Below are positions 46,198 through 49,724 of a stretch of DNA of 49,724 bases, in pieces. The notes beneath the pieces are model-generated. The model made no database searches, was not told the origin of the DNA, and saw nothing but the letters and a program-made list of their open reading frames with translations. The stretch comes from Bacteroidales bacterium (GTDB taxonomy: Bacteria; Bacteroidota; Bacteroidia; Bacteroidales; PXBB01). A program made the position numbers and the translations under genes. The stretch spans positions 1 to 49,724 of the forward strand of contig PXBB01000037.1 in assembly GCA_003565735.1 (NCBI GenBank). The letters are read 5' to 3'. Position 1 is the stretch's first letter, and each line of letters starts with the position of its first letter.

Positions 46198-47196
46198 ATG
46201 AAACCAATTCCTAAAGTCTGTTTAAAAATTGCTGTTTGCTTTTATTTATTATTAGTATTCGGTTATCTCCAAGGGCAAACCGTATTTGATTTTTCGCGGG
46301 AAGCTGTAAAAGAAAGGTTGGATCGTGATGTACGTGTACTGTCGCATGACAGCTTGATGGGGCGTGAAGCAGGTACTAAGCATGAAAAAATAGCTGCAAA
46401 CTATATAGCATCAGCTTTTATAGAAGCATCATTAATTCCGGTAGGCTTCCACTATGTGCACCCTTTTTATTTGGAAAACCACAGAAAGCCTTATCATAAT
46501 GTCTATGGGTTTATGGATAATGGAGCCCCTAAAACTATTGTTGTGGGTGCACACTACGATCATATAGGCACGGGGTGGTCTGTAAAAAACGATCACTCAG
46601 AAATGCTTATTTTTAACGGAGCTGATGATAACGCCAGTGGTGTTGCTGCTATGCTTGAATTAGCCCGCTTTTTGACTTCTATTGACACCCTGCGTTATAA
46701 TTATTTGTTTGTAGCTTTTGGTGCTGAAGAAAAAGGCTTGTTGGGATCAAAACATTTTACGTCTGAATCTTTAACAGAAAGCTTTAATGTCGTTGCCATG
46801 ATTAATTTTGATATGGTGGGACGCTTCGGAGCTTATAAAGATAAACTTATAGTATATGGAACCGGTACATCACCTCAATGGCGCAGAATACTCAGACAGC
46901 ATAATCCACACAAACCCAGATTAAGAAAAATTGGTTATGCCATGTCTTTTTCCGACCATGCACCATTTTACGAAAACTATATACCTTACCTCTTTTTTTC
47001 CACCGGCCTGCATCCGGAATATCACACTGCTGACGATATTTATGAAACCATCAACTTTGAGGGACTCGCAGATGTTGTCTTGTACACACGTTTACTTGCT
47101 TTAACAATTGATCAAGAAAAAAAACCTGTTTTCAGAGAAGTGAGCCTTTTACAAAGAATTGGGGGCAGTGTCTTCTCTTTGTTTATGATGTTGTAA
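46198..47196 (+). CDS. Secreted M28 family metallopeptidase
   Basis: 332 aa. Signal peptide MKPIPKVCLKIAVCFYLLLVFGYLQG. Two-zinc peptidase with all ligands visible: GAHYDHIG (His119, Asp121), GADDNASG (Asp143 or Asp144 bridging), FGAEEKGLLGS (Glu177/Glu178), NFDMVGR (Asp205) and SDHAPF (His254). Typical of aminopeptidases that take single residues from peptides, fitting the amino-acid-using lifestyle. No T9SS sorting domain; likely periplasmic. 105 bases after aroA. Confidence 0.9.
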   Translation: MKPIPKVCLKIAVCFYLLLVFGYLQGQTVFDFSREAVKERLDRDVRVLSHDSLMGREAGTKHEKIAANYIASAFIEASLIPVGFHYVHPFYLENHRKPYHNVYGFMDNGAPKTIVVGAHYDHIGTGWSVKNDHSEMLIFNGADDNASGVAAMLELARFLTSIDTLRYNYLFVAFGAEEKGLLGSKHFTSESLTESFNVVAMINFDMVGRFGAYKDKLIVYGTGTSPQWRRILRQHNPHKPRLRKIGYAMSFSDHAPFYENYIPYLFFSTGLHPEYHTADDIYETINFEGLADVVLYTRLLALTIDQEKKPVFREVSLLQRIGGSVFSLFMML

Positions 47197-47390
47197 TTGT
47201 AATAATCTACCAAATATTATTAGTTAAAATAGAATTTTTTTTACCAGGTTTATTAGTCTTGATTTCAGGTTGTTGAGGTTTTATTCCACAAGTCTTTAGA
47301 ATATTTAACGAAATTCTGACTTATTAGGCATATTAAAAATATTAAATTTGCAACCCATTTGCAATTTAATTAAATAAAAAAAACGTAAAA

Positions 47391-48329
47391 ATGTCTGAAA
47401 AAGAAATAGAAAAAGTTAAGTGTTTAATTATAGGGTCGGGGCCTGCCGGATACACGGCAGCTATTTATACAGCCAGAGCTGATCTTAAGCCGGTTTTATA
47501 TCAGGGTATGCAGCCGGGTGGGCAGCTGACCATCACAACAGAAGTAGATAATTTTCCAGGGTATCCTGATGGCGTCAATGGACCTCAAATGATGGAAGAT
47601 TTAAAAAAACAAGCAGAGCGTTTTGAAACCGATGTCAGGTGGGGTATGATTACCGCAGTTGATTTTTCTAAAAGACCTTTTAAGGTCACTGCTGACGATA
47701 ATCATCAAATTTTAGCCGATACTGTAATAATTGCTACGGGAGCTACTGCCAAATGGTTAGGCATAGAATCAGAAACAAAATTCAAAGGTGCGGGCGTGTC
47801 GGGTTGTGCTACCTGTGATGGCTTTTTTTACAAGGGTAAAGATGTGGCCATAGTTGGAGGTGGTGATACCGCTGCCGAAGAAGCTACATACCTTGCCAAA
47901 ATGTGCAATAAGGTTACTATGATTGTGCGTCGTGATGAACTGAGGGCTTCTAAGGCCATGCAAAAAAAAGTTTTTGACACGCCTAATATTGAAGTCTTAT
48001 GGCATCATGTTACAAAAGAAGTCGTTGGCGACGACACTGTTAATGGTGTTATAGTAGAACATGTGAAAACTAAAGAAACCAAACGCATTGAAGTCAGTGG
48101 CTTTTTTGTTGCAATTGGTCATAAACCCAATACCGATATGTTTAGAGGGCAATTAACATTGGATGACAACGATTATATTGTAACACAGCCTGGGACAACA
48201 AAAACCAGTGTTGAGGGTGTATATGCCGCCGGCGATGTGCAAGACCATATTTTCAGGCAGGCTGTAACGGCCGCAGGGACAGGCTGCATGGCCGCTATTG
48301 AAGCAGAAAGGTTTCTCTCATCTCATTAA
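47391..48329 (+). CDS. trxB: Thioredoxin reductase
   Basis: FAD enzyme passing electrons from NADPH to thioredoxin. 312 aa. FAD-binding IIGSGPAGYTAAIYTARA, redox pair in GCATCDGFF (Cys139, Cys142), NADPH-binding VAIVGGGDTAAEEATYLA and the C-terminal GVYAAGDVQDHIFRQAVTAAGTG. Normal length with the CATC active site. Own transcription unit; a TAAATTTG at 47343-47350 is a possible -7. Its partner thioredoxin is at 10400-10717. Confidence 0.96.
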   Translation: MSEKEIEKVKCLIIGSGPAGYTAAIYTARADLKPVLYQGMQPGGQLTITTEVDNFPGYPDGVNGPQMMEDLKKQAERFETDVRWGMITAVDFSKRPFKVTADDNHQILADTVIIATGATAKWLGIESETKFKGAGVSGCATCDGFFYKGKDVAIVGGGDTAAEEATYLAKMCNKVTMIVRRDELRASKAMQKKVFDTPNIEVLWHHVTKEVVGDDTVNGVIVEHVKTKETKRIEVSGFFVAIGHKPNTDMFRGQLTLDDNDYIVTQPGTTKTSVEGVYAAGDVQDHIFRQAVTAAGTGCMAAIEAERFLSSH

Positions 48330-48346
48330 TCTTAAATCAAAAAATT

Positions 48347-48376
48347 TTTGTAAAACACAAAAAAATTGTACATTTG
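48347..48376 (+). promoter_or_regulatory. Predicted promoter of the truncated secreted-protein gene
   Basis: TTTG (48347-48350), an 18-base spacer, TACATTTG (48369-48376), matching the Bacteroidota consensus. The predicted start is followed by an A/T-rich leader of about 75 bases before the ATG at 48458. Confidence 0.5.
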
Positions 48377-48457
48377 CCATTCGTTTTTTATAAACAAAAA
48401 AAAATAATTAACTATTAATTTTCTATTTATTTATTACTAACTAAAAATTATTTAAAC

Positions 48458-49724
48458 ATGAAGAAATTACTAACAGTTTTAAGTGCATTTTTCCTGCTTT
48501 TTTTCTTTAAAGAGGTAGAAGCACAAGTTCAAGTTGTCATTGGAACAGGTAATGAGGTGCCTACATATACACTTTACAGCCCTATATACCGTTTTAGCGC
48601 TACCTCAACAAACAGATACTCGGCTTCCAATAAGATATTTACGGCAGCTGAGTTGAACACAGCGGGTATTCCCAATGGTGCTATTATTACTGCTATTGCG
48701 TATGAACAAGCCACCGGTGGTGGTACCGATCCCAGCAGCAATTTAGAGATGGAAATCTATATGGCGAACTCTACCACTACAGTGCCATTATCAACATCAA
48801 CTGCCATTGGTGATATCAAAACATCTCAAACGCTTGTCTATAGCTCCACCAATCATATAATACCGGCTGTTCCGGGATGGCATGAAATTGTTCTTGACAA
48901 TCCTTTTATGTATTCAGGAGATAACCTGGAAATTGCTATTTTGTCAGGAATTGACGGTTCAAGCCCTTACTCCACTGATAAATTCGACTGGATATATACA
49001 AACGGTTATGAAGATTATGTTATAGGTGCTATCTCAAGTTCTCCTCAGACGGATGCCACTGCCTTAAGTGCAACTACGGCACAGTACAAGCATCGTCCGA
49101 ACATCCGTATCAGTTATACCGTGCCGAATATACCTCATGATGCAGGTATAGCTTCAATCGATGCTCCGGTAGTTCCGGTTGCGCCCGGATTGCATGATGT
49201 TGATGTGACCATCTCAACCTTGGGTGATAACAACCTGACATCTGCCGAAGTACACTGGGAAGTAAACGGTGCTCCTCAAACGCTCCATTACTGGACAGGC
49301 AACCTGTCGCAGTTTCAAACTGATGGCCCTTTTACTATCGGTAGTTATAATTTTCCGCAAGGATACAATACCATTAGAGTATGGACAAGTAACCCTAATA
49401 ATAACACAGATGGATTTAATGATAACGACACAGCAGAGGTAACTTTGTATTTCATTGATCCACTTGCAGGTCATTATACTGTTGGTGGGCCTGGTGATGA
49501 TTTTGCGTCACTCGAAGATGCTTTTGATGAACTTAATGTGGCTGGTGCCTCTGGACCTGTTATCTTTCAAATGTCACCAGGAACTTATACCGACCAGGTA
49601 GTTATTAACGGAACGGCACCGGGTGTGTCGGCAACCAATACGGTAACCGTTAGAGGCACCAACGGTGCGACATTCCTTTATGAGCCTTTGGCATCTGCCG
49701 ACAGGGCTGCTTTTCATATTAGTA
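48458..49724 (+). CDS. Large secreted protein, N-terminal part (runs off the window)
   Basis: An open frame from the ATG at 48458 to the window edge, 422 codons without a stop. Signal peptide MKKLLTVLSAFFLLFFFKEVEAQ. A beta-rich Thr/Ser/Asn-rich domain follows (about 25-225; GAIITAIAYEQATGGGTDPS, LEIAILSGIDGSS), then an Ig-like/CARDB-type segment (about 228-345; HDAGIASIDAPVVPVAPG, VDVTISTLGDNNLTSAEVHW), then VGGPGDDFASLEDAFDELN and TDQVVINGT, the start of a right-handed beta-helix as in parallel-helix polysaccharide-binding or lyase proteins. This architecture is common in T9SS-exported Bacteroidota surface proteins; the sorting domain, if any, lies beyond the edge. Confidence 0.85.
   Translation, partial: MKKLLTVLSAFFLLFFFKEVEAQVQVVIGTGNEVPTYTLYSPIYRFSATSTNRYSASNKIFTAAELNTAGIPNGAIITAIAYEQATGGGTDPSSNLEMEIYMANSTTTVPLSTSTAIGDIKTSQTLVYSSTNHIIPAVPGWHEIVLDNPFMYSGDNLEIAILSGIDGSSPYSTDKFDWIYTNGYEDYVIGAISSSPQTDATALSATTAQYKHRPNIRISYTVPNIPHDAGIASIDAPVVPVAPGLHDVDVTISTLGDNNLTSAEVHWEVNGAPQTLHYWTGNLSQFQTDGPFTIGSYNFPQGYNTIRVWTSNPNNNTDGFNDNDTAEVTLYFIDPLAGHYTVGGPGDDFASLEDAFDELNVAGASGPVIFQMSPGTYTDQVVINGTAPGVSATNTVTVRGTNGATFLYEPLASADRAAFHIS

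Overview
This is an AT-rich window that reads as the chromosome of a Bacteroidota bacterium, most likely a Bacteroidales/Marinilabiliales-like anaerobe or facultative anaerobe. The main evidence is a secreted peptidase with a type IX secretion (T9SS) C-terminal sorting domain, a transcription factor Rho with a long lysine-rich insertion, LysM proteins fused to a periplasmic-binding fold, near absence of Shine-Dalgarno sequences, and promoters of the Bacteroidota type (TTTG, about 19-21 bases, then TAnnTTTG). The metabolic genes point to life without much oxygen and to use of peptides: a flavodiiron protein, tryptophanase, an NDP-forming acyl-CoA synthetase, secreted C10 and M28 peptidases, and an AbgT-type transporter.

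Layout. 1-1146: the 3' tail of an unidentified gene, a tiny lipoprotein, and about 600 bases of mosaic short repeats. 1147-10146: T9SS-exported streptopain-like protease with two CUB domains, uvrB, then on the minus strand DUF58, guaA and a LysM/receptor-fold protein. 10147-12470: two small inverted-repeat elements, thioredoxin, ComF-like phosphoribosyltransferase, an outer-membrane barrel protein. 12597-19985: a glycosyltransferase island. Two tandem paralogous two-headed glycosyltransferases face left, and a GT25 enzyme, a GT8-like enzyme and a metallophosphoesterase face right from a shared divergent promoter region. 19998-27652: a dispersed repeat, two FKBP-type prolyl isomerases, short-form purL, an SLC13-type transporter with RCK_C domains, a MscS channel, a DUF2179-type membrane protein. 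27802-34008: tRNA-Phe(GAA) with its terminator, tryptophanase, an acyl-CoA synthetase gene broken by one in-frame TGA, a QueD/PTPS enzyme, riboflavin synthase, endonuclease III. 34032-43643: rho, flavodiiron protein with a lipoprotein and a radical SAM gene, htpX-lemA, a lipid A acyltransferase family protein and an AbgT transporter. 43745-49724: aroB-aroA (overlapping by four bases), an M28 peptidase, trxB, and the first 422 codons of a large secreted protein that runs off the window.

Most of the window is ordinary housekeeping chromosome. The parts that deserve a second look are: (1) the two-headed glycosyltransferase pair, duplicated in tandem and separated by a short mobile-looking element that abuts one stop codon; (2) the single in-frame TGA in the acyl-CoA synthetase; (3) a family of roughly 100-400 base elements with shared ends (CCTGTATTATTCATG) and a separate 99-base nested hairpin; (4) a second dispersed repeat, 19 kb apart in two copies, that keeps a short reading frame with synonymous differences. 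I found no CRISPR array, rRNA, prophage or recognisable complete insertion sequence. I could not identify a clearly new defence or secretion system here; the glycosyltransferase island is the best candidate for an undescribed pathway.
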